Shown here one piece after another: positions 1 through 7,285 of a DNA stretch of 12,720 nucleotides. Positions within the stretch are counted from its first letter, which is position 1, and each line of letters starts with the position of its first letter. Origin of the DNA: Limnohabitans sp. (GTDB lineage: Bacteria; Pseudomonadota; Gammaproteobacteria; Burkholderiales; Burkholderiaceae_C); assembly GCA_009693225.1 (NCBI GenBank), contig SHXP01000043.1, positions 1 through 12,720 of the forward strand. The letters are read 5' to 3'. The notes below the pieces were generated by a model. That model was given only the letters and a program-made list of their open reading frames with translations, searched no databases and had not been told where the DNA came from. The translations under genes and the position numbers were made by a program.

Positions 1-912
1 CGCCACGAATTTTTCAAACAGCGGACGTTCCACATACACACGCTCAGTGCCCAGGCAAACCTGACCGCAATTGGCAAACACCGAACGAATGGTGCCTTCA
101 AGGGCGACATCAAAATCACAATCAGCAAATACGATAGCTGCGTTTTTACCGCCCATTTCCAGACTTACCGGTCGGGCGCCCTTTGCTGCTGCGCGCATGA
201 TGACTTCCCCGGTACGGGTTTCACCAGTGAACGTGATGGCATTCACCTTGGAATGGCGGGTTAAATACTCACCAGCTGATTCAGGTCCGAAGCCATTGAC
301 CACGTTGTAGACGCCGCGAGGGATGTCGGCTTCATTCATCACCTCGCCTAGCAAAACAGCCGTTTGCGGCGTTTCTTCGGAGGGTTTGACAACAACGGTA
401 TTGCCGCAAGCAAGCGCCGGTCCTACTTTCCATGTCATCAGCAGCAAGGGCAGATTCCAGGGACAGATCACACCTACCACACCGACAGGACTGCGATAGC
501 CGTAATTGATCGCTGATTTTCCGTCGGGGGTGGTCATTTCAAAAAATTCGGTGGGAACGTTTTGCACCACATCAGCAAAGATTTTGAAATTGGCTGCACC
601 GCGCGGTATATCCAGATGGCTAGCCAGGCTGTAAGGCTTGCCTGTGTCTGCACACTCAGCCGCAACGAATTCATCAAATCGTCGATTGATGCCGTCCACG
701 AGTGCATACAGGCGTTCCACCCGTTCATGCACACTCATACGTCCCCAGGGGCCTTGCAATGCCGCCTGCGCAGCCAGAACAGCCTTGTCAACGTCGGCCA
801 TACTTGCCTCATGCACATGTGCAATCACTTCACCAGTCACCGGTGAATGCTTCTCAAAAGTTTTGGTACTCGGGTGGTACTCGCCATTGATGAAATTCAA
901 AATTTGTTTCAT
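1..912 (-). CDS. dmpC: 2-hydroxymuconic semialdehyde dehydrogenase, 3' end cut by the window edge
   Basis: This gene encodes an NAD(P)-dependent aldehyde dehydrogenase. In the dmp/xyl meta pathway this enzyme oxidises 2-hydroxymuconic semialdehyde, the product of catechol 2,3-cleavage, to 2-hydroxymuconate (oxalocrotonate) in the cytoplasm. The window holds 304 codons; the family is about 485 residues, so the C-terminal third is missing. Seen in the sequence: PWNLP with the oxyanion Asn153, the cofactor-site motif FTGET (228-232), general base Glu252 in LEMGGKN, and nucleophile Cys286 in GQVC. The ATG at 912-910 begins MKQILNFINGEY, a normal start for the family. Only 15 nt separate it from the upstream DUF336 gene, and no good Shine-Dalgarno is visible, so translation may depend on that gene. 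Substrate specificity is inferred from dmpB nearby; other semialdehyde dehydrogenases share these motifs. Confidence 0.93.
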   Translation of the reverse strand, partial: MKQILNFINGEYHPSTKTFEKHSPVTGEVIAHVHEASMADVDKAVLAAQAALQGPWGRMSVHERVERLYALVDGINRRFDEFVAAECADTGKPYSLASHLDIPRGAANFKIFADVVQNVPTEFFEMTTPDGKSAINYGYRSPVGVVGVICPWNLPLLLMTWKVGPALACGNTVVVKPSEETPQTAVLLGEVMNEADIPRGVYNVVNGFGPESAGEYLTRHSKVNAITFTGETRTGEVIMRAAAKGARPVSLEMGGKNAAIVFADCDFDVALEGTIRSVFANCGQVCLGTERVYVERPLFEKFVA

Positions 913-927
913 GTCAACAATTCATTG

Positions 928-1368
928 TTATTTATTATTTATGATCGCTTCTGCGCCGACCCGGGCAATGATCTCGTCCTGCTCCTCACTGCCGCCGGAT
1001 ACTCCGATGCCTCCTATGCGTGCCCCTTCGTGCTGCAATGGCAAACCGCCGCTGAATCCGACAAAACGGTCACGCGCAACCAGACCATTGCGCGCAGCAG
1101 GAGAATGGTTTTTCAGGATATCCGTCCATTGGCCCGTAGGGACACCAAAACTGACGGCCGTATATGCCTTGTCCAAGGCAATATCTATCGAATGCAAGGG
1201 TGCATTGTTCATTCTCAAAAAACCCACCATGACACCACTGGCGTCAACCAGAGCAATATTGACTGCCACCTCCAATTGCTGAGCCTTGTCAGCGGCAGCA
1301 GACAGTGCAAGCTGTACCGACTCCCAATGGATATTGAGCATGGAAACGCAAACAGTGGATGTTGTCAT
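928..1368 (-). CDS. GlcG/HbpS-like (DUF336, PduO C-terminal-like) small protein
   Basis: This is a 146-residue protein of the GlcG/HbpS (DUF336) family. Seen in the sequence: an N-terminal helix with AxxxAxxLxxxVNIALVDASG, then DIALDKAYTAVSFG, and a glycine-rich end with GGLPLQ and IGGIGVSGG. Members of the family are heme-binding or cofactor-binding proteins, and many sit in aromatic meta-cleavage operons without an assigned reaction. The gene lies between catechol dioxygenase (28 nt upstream) and the semialdehyde dehydrogenase (15 nt downstream), so it is almost certainly co-transcribed with them. An ATG at 1431 would add 21 residues but lies inside the dioxygenase gene; the ATG at 1368 gives the family's usual length. 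Another ATG at 1341 is possible. No strong ribosome binding site distinguishes them. The function is unknown; protection or maturation of the iron enzyme next door is speculation. Confidence 0.82.
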   Translation of the reverse strand: MTTSTVCVSMLNIHWESVQLALSAAADKAQQLEVAVNIALVDASGVMVGFLRMNNAPLHSIDIALDKAYTAVSFGVPTGQWTDILKNHSPAARNGLVARDRFVGFSGGLPLQHEGARIGGIGVSGGSEEQDEIIARVGAEAIINNK

Positions 1369-1396
1369 GATGGTTCGCTTTGCAGAGTTTCTTGTG

Positions 1397-2341
1397 TCAG
1401 GTGTAGACCTCGGTGAATGAAGGAACAGCATCCCCGGTGTGATAGAAAATGCCGGTCCACAGCTTGTCTTCTGTCCAGGTGGTCACCGGGCGATCAGGTT
1501 GCGCCAGATAGCCCAGTCCGGCAAATGTTTCATTGCGGTTACCGCTTGGATCAAAGAAATAAATGGTTTCACCCCGAGTGATGCCGTGGCGGGTAGGCGT
1601 CACATCGATCTTGGTCTTGGTCTTGGCCATTACATCTGCCGCTTTCAACACATCGTGCCAGGAATCCAGGAAGAACGACGCATGGTGGAAGCCATTGCGC
1701 GCACCACCCACAAAAGCAATATCGTGCGGCGTATTGGTGCGTGTCAGCCAGGTAGCGGCCTGAATGGCGCCGTTGGGGCCCACCACCACTTGTTCAACCA
1801 GATAAAAATCTAGGCATTCACATACAAAGCGGGTGTTTTCAGCCACGCGGTTCACTCCTGTTTCAGGATTGAGTTCGCACATCAGCAGGACATGGTCTAA
1901 CCAATGGGCTCCGGCACCATGGACGTTGTCCGGCCAGGGATCGGGGTTGGTGGTACCAACTTCAGTACCTACGTATTCCTTCATCGCATACAAGCGCATT
2001 TCGTGTCCGCTTGGCATAAGAAATTGCAACATGCGTCCGGTAGACGGCAGACTGTCCTCAGCCAGCATCACGGTTTTGATACCGTAGGCCTGGATACGGG
2101 CTTGCAGGGCATCGAGGTCTTCATCCCTGCGCACCTTGTAGGCGACATGGTCCATACCCGCCTGATCAGAGGGCTGCAGAATGACTGAGTACTTGTCCCA
2201 TTCGTCCCAGCATTTCAAATACACATTTCCGTGTTTGTCCTCCATGGTTTTGGTCATGCCGACCACTTTTTCGTAGTGCTTCACGGCTGCCTCCATGTCC
2301 ATCACTTTCAGGGCTACGTGCCCAATACGCATCACACTCAT
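1397..2341 (-). CDS. dmpB: catechol 2,3-dioxygenase (extradiol, Fe(II))
   Basis: This enzyme is an extradiol dioxygenase that cleaves catechol next to the hydroxyls to give 2-hydroxymuconic semialdehyde. It has 314 residues, close to the 307 of DmpB/XylE, and contains two vicinal-oxygen-chelate modules (about 1-140 and 145-300). Aligning with XylE from memory, the iron ligands are His150 (in WLDHVLLM), His220 (in GFHHASFF) and Glu271 (in NRNETF). The second-sphere residues His206, His252 (TRHG) and Tyr261 (IYFFDPSGN) are also present, so the enzyme should be active. The start is ATG at 2341-2339, backed by AGGAG at 2348-2352 six nt upstream and by the family N-terminus (MRIGHV soon after). 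The ferredoxin gene ends 23 nt upstream, which matches the dmpQ-dmpB pairing. Preference for methylcatechols cannot be judged by eye. Confidence 0.96.
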   Translation of the reverse strand: MSVMRIGHVALKVMDMEAAVKHYEKVVGMTKTMEDKHGNVYLKCWDEWDKYSVILQPSDQAGMDHVAYKVRRDEDLDALQARIQAYGIKTVMLAEDSLPSTGRMLQFLMPSGHEMRLYAMKEYVGTEVGTTNPDPWPDNVHGAGAHWLDHVLLMCELNPETGVNRVAENTRFVCECLDFYLVEQVVVGPNGAIQAATWLTRTNTPHDIAFVGGARNGFHHASFFLDSWHDVLKAADVMAKTKTKIDVTPTRHGITRGETIYFFDPSGNRNETFAGLGYLAQPDRPVTTWTEDKLWTGIFYHTGDAVPSFTEVYT

Positions 2342-2364
2342 GTCAGTCTCCTGGTATTGTTAGC

Positions 2365-2715
2365 TCAAGTTAAAATAGGGTTTGATTGCCCAAACCCGCG
2401 CGAAAACGGTTTTTCAAATTTGCCGACCACTTCAAGCCTGACCACGCAACCCGGGGCAACGCGGCAGGCCAGTGTGTAACCCATGTCCTGTTCTTCCTGA
2501 GTGACATGGGCACGGCTGACGGGTCCGAGCAAGGTAGTAGTACCTTCAAGAATGCGTACCTTGCAGACCCCGCAGCCGCCATTGACACATCCCACCGGAA
2601 TGCCCTTGCGTCCAAGACGCAGCATCCCTTTGAGCAGGCTTTCATCCAACGCACACGGATAGCTTTCATTGGTTTGTGCAATATGCACCTGGACTTTGGG
2701 GTGTGAGTCAAACAT
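2365..2715 (-). CDS. dmpQ: plant-type [2Fe-2S] ferredoxin, catechol dioxygenase reactivator
   Basis: This is a 116-residue chloroplast-type ferredoxin. The [2Fe-2S] ligands are visible as Cys43, Cys48 and Cys51 in the CX4CX2C motif (GCVNGGCGVC) and Cys84 in TLACRV. In XylT/DmpQ systems this protein reduces the oxidised Fe(III) of catechol 2,3-dioxygenase and so restores activity after inactivation by oxygen or substituted catechols. The position directly before dmpB supports the same role here. The ATG at 2715-2713 lies 8 nt after the dmpP stop. The Shine-Dalgarno is poor, so translation is probably coupled to dmpP. The residues after about 105 have no recognisable motif. The assignment rests on motif plus position and is secure. 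Confidence 0.94.
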   Translation of the reverse strand: MFDSHPKVQVHIAQTNESYPCALDESLLKGMLRLGRKGIPVGCVNGGCGVCKVRILEGTTTLLGPVSRAHVTQEEQDMGYTLACRVAPGCVVRLEVVGKFEKPFSRGFGQSNPILT

Positions 2716-2723
2716 GGGGGTCT

Positions 2724-3782
2724 TTAAACGCGTTTGAACAAAGGGCTGCGTACCTGCTCGGTATCAGCGGCTGACAAAAACTTCTCGGTGTAAATATCTC
2801 GCTCGTACAAACGGCCTTGCATCAGAACGCTGATGCAGGCATCGATCATGGCGGGAGGACCGCACAAATAAGCCTTGCGACCGGAAAAATCATCCTTGCA
2901 ATGCGCTTTGGCCACTTCGTGCACAAAGCCTTTGGCAATGCCTGTGCCGCCGGCACTGTCAGACAAAGCAGGAACGTAGGTAAACAAAGGGTGTCTGGCG
3001 GCCAGGGCTTTGAATTCTTCGTCGTAATACAACTCATCCGGCTTACGCTGACCGTATATCAAGGTAACGGCCTGGGTATTGCCGTTCTCAAACAAATCAA
3101 GAATCATCGAACGAGGGCTCGACAGGCCTGAACCGCCGGCCATGAACAGCATCGGCATGTTTGCGCTTTTGCGAACCAGAAAACGGCCGTAAGGTCCACT
3201 GACAGACAGCTTGTCGCCGATTTTAAGCGACTGATGTAACCAGGTTGTGCCCGCGCCGCCGTTCAATATGCGCACGTTCAACTCAATTTCAACGCCGGCT
3301 TTCACCTGCGAAGGGGAATTGGCAATCGAAAACGCCCGGCTGCCTGCCGCGCCCGGAATATTCACCTGTACATACTGACCCGCCTGAATATGCATTGGCT
3401 GATCAAGCTTGAGAAAAATAGCTTTGATGGTCGGAGTCAAGTCAACGATGCGCGACACCGTGGTGAGGTAATCATTGACCGGAATGATTTCAGCATCCGG
3501 GTCTTCATCAATATCCGCTTCAATCGTCGTATCGCTTGCAAGCGTTGCACAACACGCCAGTGTCTTGCCCTCGTCGCGCTCAAAATCCATCAGGGCAAAC
3601 GGGTTGGCTGCACCATGATCGACTTCGCCATCCTGGACCAGCACTTTGCAGGTTCCGCACAAGCCATGCCCGCAGGCATGCGGTATATAGATACCCTGAC
3701 GCAGCGCGGCATCCAGAATGGTTTGGCCTTCCTGCACTTCGATGGTGGCGCCCAGGGGTTCCAGGGTTAACTGATAACTCAT
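2724..3782 (-). CDS. dmpP: phenol hydroxylase reductase component (P5), FAD/[2Fe-2S]
   Basis: This is the NADH-dependent reductase that passes electrons to the hydroxylase diiron centre. It has 352 residues, matching DmpP (353). Domain order: an N-terminal plant-type ferredoxin domain (1-95) with Cys37, Cys42, Cys45 and Cys77; an FAD-binding barrel (about 105-205) with RAFSIA at 149-154; and an NAD-binding domain (about 208-335) with AGGSGL at 215-220 and CGPPAMIDA near 307-315. The C-terminal YERDIYTEKF is typical of this reductase group. The ATG at 3782-3780 has AGGAAG (3787-3792) overlapping the dmpO stop, which points to tight coupling with dmpO. It should serve the DmpN oxygenase. Whether the pseudo-subunit at 11066-12526 also docks it is unknown. 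Confidence 0.96.
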   Translation of the reverse strand: MSYQLTLEPLGATIEVQEGQTILDAALRQGIYIPHACGHGLCGTCKVLVQDGEVDHGAANPFALMDFERDEGKTLACCATLASDTTIEADIDEDPDAEIIPVNDYLTTVSRIVDLTPTIKAIFLKLDQPMHIQAGQYVQVNIPGAAGSRAFSIANSPSQVKAGVEIELNVRILNGGAGTTWLHQSLKIGDKLSVSGPYGRFLVRKSANMPMLFMAGGSGLSSPRSMILDLFENGNTQAVTLIYGQRKPDELYYDEEFKALAARHPLFTYVPALSDSAGGTGIAKGFVHEVAKAHCKDDFSGRKAYLCGPPAMIDACISVLMQGRLYERDIYTEKFLSAADTEQVRSPLFKRV

Positions 3783-3790
3783 GTCACTTC

Positions 3791-4210
3791 CTAAAAAGCC
3801 TGCCGGCCCGGGCGCAATTGGCGCTTGATACCTTCAAGCGCCGGGGTTTTGAAACGTATCAATGATTTGTGACCGAGCCCGTGGTGCTCGAGCGATTTAC
3901 CGAAGTCGGGTATGAACCTTTGACTGGAATTGCTCCACACCACCCGCTGCCAGTCGATTTGTTCGAACTCGGGATGGTCACCGTACAAATCCGGCAGTAC
4001 CTCCCGGACCAAGGCACCGAAAGGCAAGTCAGGCGGCAAGGGAACGCAAAAAGGCGCGCAATACATCAGGTGGTTGTCCCAGCCCAGGTAGATCAGCCGG
4101 TTGCCGTGAAAACGGTCCTCTGTATCCGCCTGACGCAAGGGATATGGCCCGATAGACACCATGTCGTCCGGCGGCAGCACTGCCTGGTAATCAGCCTGTG
4201 TTTCACGCAT
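3791..4210 (-). CDS. dmpO: phenol hydroxylase gamma subunit (P4)
   Basis: This is the small structural subunit of the (alpha-beta-gamma)2 hydroxylase. Family features seen: FHGNRLIYLGWDNHLMYCAPF at about 35-55, PFGALVREVLPDLYGDHPEF in the middle, and GHKSLIRFKTPALEGI near the end. With 139 residues it is about 20 longer than DmpO (119), mostly at the N-terminus. The start is set by AAAGGAG at 4217-4223, six nt before the ATG at 4210-4208. An earlier ATG at 4231 lies inside dmpN and lacks such a site. The gene overlaps the dmpN stop by 8 nt, so the two subunits are likely translated in step. It directly follows the catalytically intact dmpN copy and not the divergent copy. Confidence 0.93.
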   Translation of the reverse strand: MRETQADYQAVLPPDDMVSIGPYPLRQADTEDRFHGNRLIYLGWDNHLMYCAPFCVPLPPDLPFGALVREVLPDLYGDHPEFEQIDWQRVVWSNSSQRFIPDFGKSLEHHGLGHKSLIRFKTPALEGIKRQLRPGRQAF

Positions 4211-5768
4211 CACCAGCTCCTTTGGGCGCATCCTTGCCGCGCCATTTTCTGAAGTTGCTGCGGTCGTGACTGGTACTGAAGTCGCCGTTGTCTTCGCCGC
4301 CGTTCACACCGTAATAACGCAGCACTTCGCGCACCGGGCTGTCACCGGGTGAAGCCGGGTTGATGCCTTCCGGATAACAATTGCCCTGGTAAATCTGGTG
4401 CACCGGTAACCAGGTTTGCACGTATTTGCGGGGTTCGTGATCGAATATTTCCTTGCAGTGATCGCTGCAAAAATGGTATTTCATGCCATGGTATGCCGAC
4501 TCGCGGTAAGCGATTTGCGTCGCATCGCCGGGTTCGGTGAACAACATGGGAACGGTGCAGGTCTGACACAGCATGGGCAACACCTGGTTGAACCAGCGAC
4601 CCTCTTTTTTCTGCGCGCCGGACCAGTGTTCAAGCCTTGATCTGTAGTAGCGGTCAAAAGTATCCGGGTACTGCTCGGACAACCATGACATTTCGTCTTC
4701 ACTCGGAATCCAGGTATGAAAAGCGGCAACATGGCTGTACTGGTAGAAAGTGGCCCATGACTGGTGGCTGATATGTTTCTTGCCTTCACAGGCATCTTTC
4801 CAGCCTTTGGGCTCACGGATACCGTAGCGTGACAAATCCTTGAATAATGCGCCGCCATTGCTTTCAGCGTACATCTCCCAGGCCTGCTTCCAACTCATGA
4901 CACGCTTTGGCAGCATGTAATCCTGCATCATGGCGACTAGGGTCAACAAGCGGTAACCGCGCCAGAACCACTTGTCTATCCAGCGTTGAACAATCGGCAC
5001 ATTCGTAGGGTCCTGTTCCAGCATGAACTTGATGCACTCAATGCCCAGAGTCATGTGCCTGGATTCATCCGATTGCGCAGAAAAGCCAAAGGTCACCGTT
5101 GAAATATCGCCGTTATAGGCAGCCCCGGACATGAACGGGACAAACAGTAAGTTGGTCAGCACATATTCAAACGAGAAACTGACTGCTGTCAAAAACTCAA
5201 ACGGACCGCTGCTGAAGGCGTCTTCAACAAACGATTTAGGTACAGACAAATACCACATGTTGTCGAACCAGTGGTTAGACGAATGCATACCGTTGAAATA
5301 TTTGTTGTAGTGCGAAATGGCATGGGTTTCCGTCTGAAAATGCCGCAACTCATCCACCGCTTGCATTTGCGCTGCGACGCGCGCACCGGCACCGGTGAAC
5401 TGACGACCGACGTGCTGAAAGCCCCGGTGCGCGTAATATTCCAGCGGCGTCACACCTTGAATGAACAGTTTCAGCGCGTTCACATAACGCGCATCGCTGA
5501 CCCCTAATTGGCCGTTGTTCTGCGCAAAGGAATCGATGACGGCATAGAGTTTTTTATCTTTCTCGCCCTGGTATTTCCAATAGGCATCCATGGTCAGACG
5601 AAACGGGTCTTCCCATTTGTCCCAGTCATGGATCTTGATTCCCTCGTATTTGTCATAGGGAAATACCTTTTCCATCGGCTGATAAGTGGTATCCCAGGCC
5701 AGGCCGCGTGTCATTGCCGCGTAGCGCTCCTTGAGACCCAGCTTTTTCTTTTTGACAGGTGCATCCAT
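4203..5768 (-). CDS. dmpN: phenol hydroxylase alpha (oxygenase) subunit (P3), intact diiron site
   Basis: This is the catalytic subunit that hydroxylates phenol to catechol at a carboxylate-bridged diiron centre. It has 521 residues, close to DmpN (about 517). All six ligands expected of bacterial multicomponent monooxygenases are visible: Glu110 (TPLEYY), Glu140 and His143 (DELRH), Glu201 (FSFEYV), Glu235 and His238 (DESRH). Active-site neighbours Thr205, Asn206 and Gln232 are also present. Near the C-terminus, Cys401/Cys404 (CQTC) and Cys434/Cys438 (CSDHC) form a YHS-like, probably structural metal site. The start ATG at 5768-5766 is preceded by a strong AAGGAGA at 5775-5781. It follows the ABC importer gene livF by 27 nt and overlaps dmpO by 8 nt. 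In known dmp operons dmpN directly follows dmpM; here the importer and a second copy intervene. Confidence 0.97.
   Translation of the reverse strand: MDAPVKKKKLGLKERYAAMTRGLAWDTTYQPMEKVFPYDKYEGIKIHDWDKWEDPFRLTMDAYWKYQGEKDKKLYAVIDSFAQNNGQLGVSDARYVNALKLFIQGVTPLEYYAHRGFQHVGRQFTGAGARVAAQMQAVDELRHFQTETHAISHYNKYFNGMHSSNHWFDNMWYLSVPKSFVEDAFSSGPFEFLTAVSFSFEYVLTNLLFVPFMSGAAYNGDISTVTFGFSAQSDESRHMTLGIECIKFMLEQDPTNVPIVQRWIDKWFWRGYRLLTLVAMMQDYMLPKRVMSWKQAWEMYAESNGGALFKDLSRYGIREPKGWKDACEGKKHISHQSWATFYQYSHVAAFHTWIPSEDEMSWLSEQYPDTFDRYYRSRLEHWSGAQKKEGRWFNQVLPMLCQTCTVPMLFTEPGDATQIAYRESAYHGMKYHFCSDHCKEIFDHEPRKYVQTWLPVHQIYQGNCYPEGINPASPGDSPVREVLRYYGVNGGEDNGDFSTSHDRSNFRKWRGKDAPKGAGDA
4217..4223 (-). promoter_or_regulatory. 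ribosome binding site of dmpO, inside the dmpN 3' end
   Basis: AAAGGAG on the minus strand lies six nt before the ATG at 4210 and within the last codons of dmpN. It decides the dmpO start against the in-frame ATG at 4231. Confidence 0.8.
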
Positions 5769-5774
5769 CTCATG

Positions 5775-5781
5775 TCTCCTT
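5775..5781 (-). promoter_or_regulatory. strong ribosome binding site of dmpN
   Basis: AAGGAGA on the minus strand lies six nt upstream of the dmpN ATG (5768), in the 27-nt gap after livF. It gives dmpN its own strong initiation signal after the importer genes, which have weaker sites (livH, livM). It also supports MDAPVKK as the N-terminus over a nearby out-of-frame ATG at 5773. Confidence 0.8.
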
Positions 5782-5795
5782 GTTTATCTGCAAAC

Positions 5796-6545
5796 TCAAA
5801 CCAGTCCCACCGCTTCGCGGTCGGAAATCGGAAAATAGGCGCGGTGCAATATCGCCGGATCGGCTTTCAATTTGCCGGGGTCTCCGTCATAGGACACCTT
5901 GCCGCGCGACATCACATACACATGCGAGGCAAGCGCCAATGCCAGGTGCGTGAATTGCTCAATCAACAGGACACCGATCCCGCTGGCGGCAATATCGCGG
6001 ATGACAGGTACCAGACGCGCGACGATGGACGGCGCCAGACCGAACGACAGTTCATCGATCAGCAAAAACCTGGGCGACACCACCAGCGCCTGGGAAATAG
6101 CCACCATTTGCTGCTGGCCGCCGGACAAATCCCCTGCGTTTTGTTGCAGTCGTGTTTTGAGTTCGGGGAACAAATTCAACACCCGGTCTATCGATTGGCT
6201 CAAAGCCTTGCCGGATAAATGCCCGCCGGCGAGTTGCAGGTTTTCCTTGACACTCAGGTCACGCAACACCTGATGGCCTTCGGGAACGGTGGCAATGCCG
6301 TGACGACGGATGACATCGCTGTCGAGGCCTTTGAGGTTGATACCGTCGACCCAGATATCACCGAACACCGGCTCCACCACCCCGGCAATGCCCAGCACCG
6401 TGCTGGTTTTTCCGGCGCCGTTGGGGCCGAGCAAAGCGCTGACTTTTCCGGGATGTATTTCCAGCTTGATGCCGTGCACCACGGCCTTGGTGCCGCGCAC
6501 CATGATCAGGTTTTCTATCTTCAGAGTGGAACTGCCGCCAGTCAT
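5796..6545 (-). CDS. livF: HAAT-family ABC importer ATPase, LivF type
   Basis: This is one of the two cytoplasmic ATPases of a branched-chain-amino-acid-type (HAAT) ABC importer. It has 249 residues, normal for LivF. Walker A is GPNGAGKT at 40-47, the signature LSGGQ at 140-144, and Walker B FLLIDE at 160-165. The later LLIEQ replaces the usual H-loop histidine, as in other LivF proteins. Its ATG overlaps the livG stop in an ATGA arrangement (6542-6545), so LivG and LivF are probably made in equal amounts. It is the last importer gene and is followed 27 nt later by dmpN. The canonical signature here contrasts with the degenerate one in its LivG partner. Confidence 0.95.
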   Translation of the reverse strand: MTGGSSTLKIENLIMVRGTKAVVHGIKLEIHPGKVSALLGPNGAGKTSTVLGIAGVVEPVFGDIWVDGINLKGLDSDVIRRHGIATVPEGHQVLRDLSVKENLQLAGGHLSGKALSQSIDRVLNLFPELKTRLQQNAGDLSGGQQQMVAISQALVVSPRFLLIDELSFGLAPSIVARLVPVIRDIAASGIGVLLIEQFTHLALALASHVYVMSRGKVSYDGDPGKLKADPAILHRAYFPISDREAVGLV

Positions 6546-7273
6546 GCTGCCAACTCCAGATCTTCAAATCCGCCCAGGTAGGCTTTTTGAACCTCCGGGT
6601 CTTGCAGCACTTCATGCGTGGGCCCGAGTGCCAGCAATTTGCCGAAATCCAGCACCATGGTTTCATCACAGCATGCGGCTATCAGTGCCACATCGTGGTC
6701 AATCAAAAATACCTGTGCTCCGCAATACGTCGGGATGCCTTTGATGATGTTGACCAGATGGCGTGTTTCTGTCTCCGACATGCCGGCACCGGGTTCATCC
6801 AGCATCACCAGCTCGGGCTTACCGATCAGTGCCTTGGCGATTTCAGCCAGATGCCGTTCCTGGGTCGACAGGTTATTGCCTTTGCGGTGTATGCGGTGCG
6901 ACAGACCCACATAAGCAATCGCCTGCTCTACCGAATAGTCGGCCATTTCCTTGTCGATGAATCCGGCGTGATCCGCGATCGCCTCCACGTTCTCCCAGAG
7001 CGTCAAATCGTCTGCAATCTGATCGGTTTGGAAGGTGCGGCGCAGACCGAATTGCGCACGCTTGTGAGGGGCCAGGCCGGTGATCCTGCGACCGTTGACA
7101 CTGACACTGCCCCGGGCGGGAATGACAAACCCAGACAACACATTCAGCAAGGTGGTTTTGCCTGCCCCGTTGGGGCCGATCAATCCTGAAATCGTGCGAT
7201 TCAAGCTGACGGTCAATCCGTTGATGGGTTTGACTCCACCGAATTGCACAGTCAGATTGTCTATTTGAATCAT
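6542..7273 (-). CDS. livG: HAAT-family ABC importer ATPase, LivG type, unusual signature motif
   Basis: This is the second ATPase of the HAAT importer, 243 residues. Walker A is GPNGAGKT at 33-40, the Q-loop Gln is at 82 (RRTFQTDQI), Walker B is LVMLDE at 155-160, and the H-loop His193 is in IDHDV. The signature region reads LSTQERH at 135-141 where family members usually have a glycine-containing motif such as LSYGQQ or LSGGQ; both glycines are absent. In ABC heterodimers one composite site is often weakened, so the importer may run on one fully competent site. The start ATG at 7273 has a purine-rich AAGGGGGA at 7280-7287, overlapping the livM stop. The livF gene overlaps its end by 4 nt. 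Confidence 0.94.
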   Translation of the reverse strand: MIQIDNLTVQFGGVKPINGLTVSLNRTISGLIGPNGAGKTTLLNVLSGFVIPARGSVSVNGRRITGLAPHKRAQFGLRRTFQTDQIADDLTLWENVEAIADHAGFIDKEMADYSVEQAIAYVGLSHRIHRKGNNLSTQERHLAEIAKALIGKPELVMLDEPGAGMSETETRHLVNIIKGIPTYCGAQVFLIDHDVALIAACCDETMVLDFGKLLALGPTHEVLQDPEVQKAYLGGFEDLELAA

Positions 7274-7285
7274 GCTGTTTCCCCC

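Noticed and set aside
916..929. Short palindrome AACAAT-TC-ATTGTT just upstream of dmpC
   Set aside because: The two-base loop and AT-rich six-base arms make a stable hairpin unlikely. It is probably chance within the short gap.
638..1282. Long plus-strand open frame (about 214 codons)
   Set aside because: It lies antisense to the well-supported dmpC and DUF336 genes, has no family features or ribosome site, and is a frame shadow.
1369..1431. N-terminal 21-residue extension of the DUF336 protein from the ATG at 1431
   Set aside because: It overlaps the end of dmpB, has no visible ribosome site, and makes the protein longer than the family norm.
4208..4231. ATG at 4231 as the dmpO start
   Set aside because: The ATG at 4210 has AAAGGAG six nt upstream. 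The longer form has no such site and lies deeper within dmpN.
5508..6218. Plus-strand open frame of 236 codons across the dmpN/livF junction
   Set aside because: It is antisense to two genes with full motif support, and its translation has no recognisable domain or sensible composition.
6587..7189. Plus-strand open frame of 200 codons inside livG
   Set aside because: It is the antisense shadow of an ATPase with all Walker motifs on the other strand.
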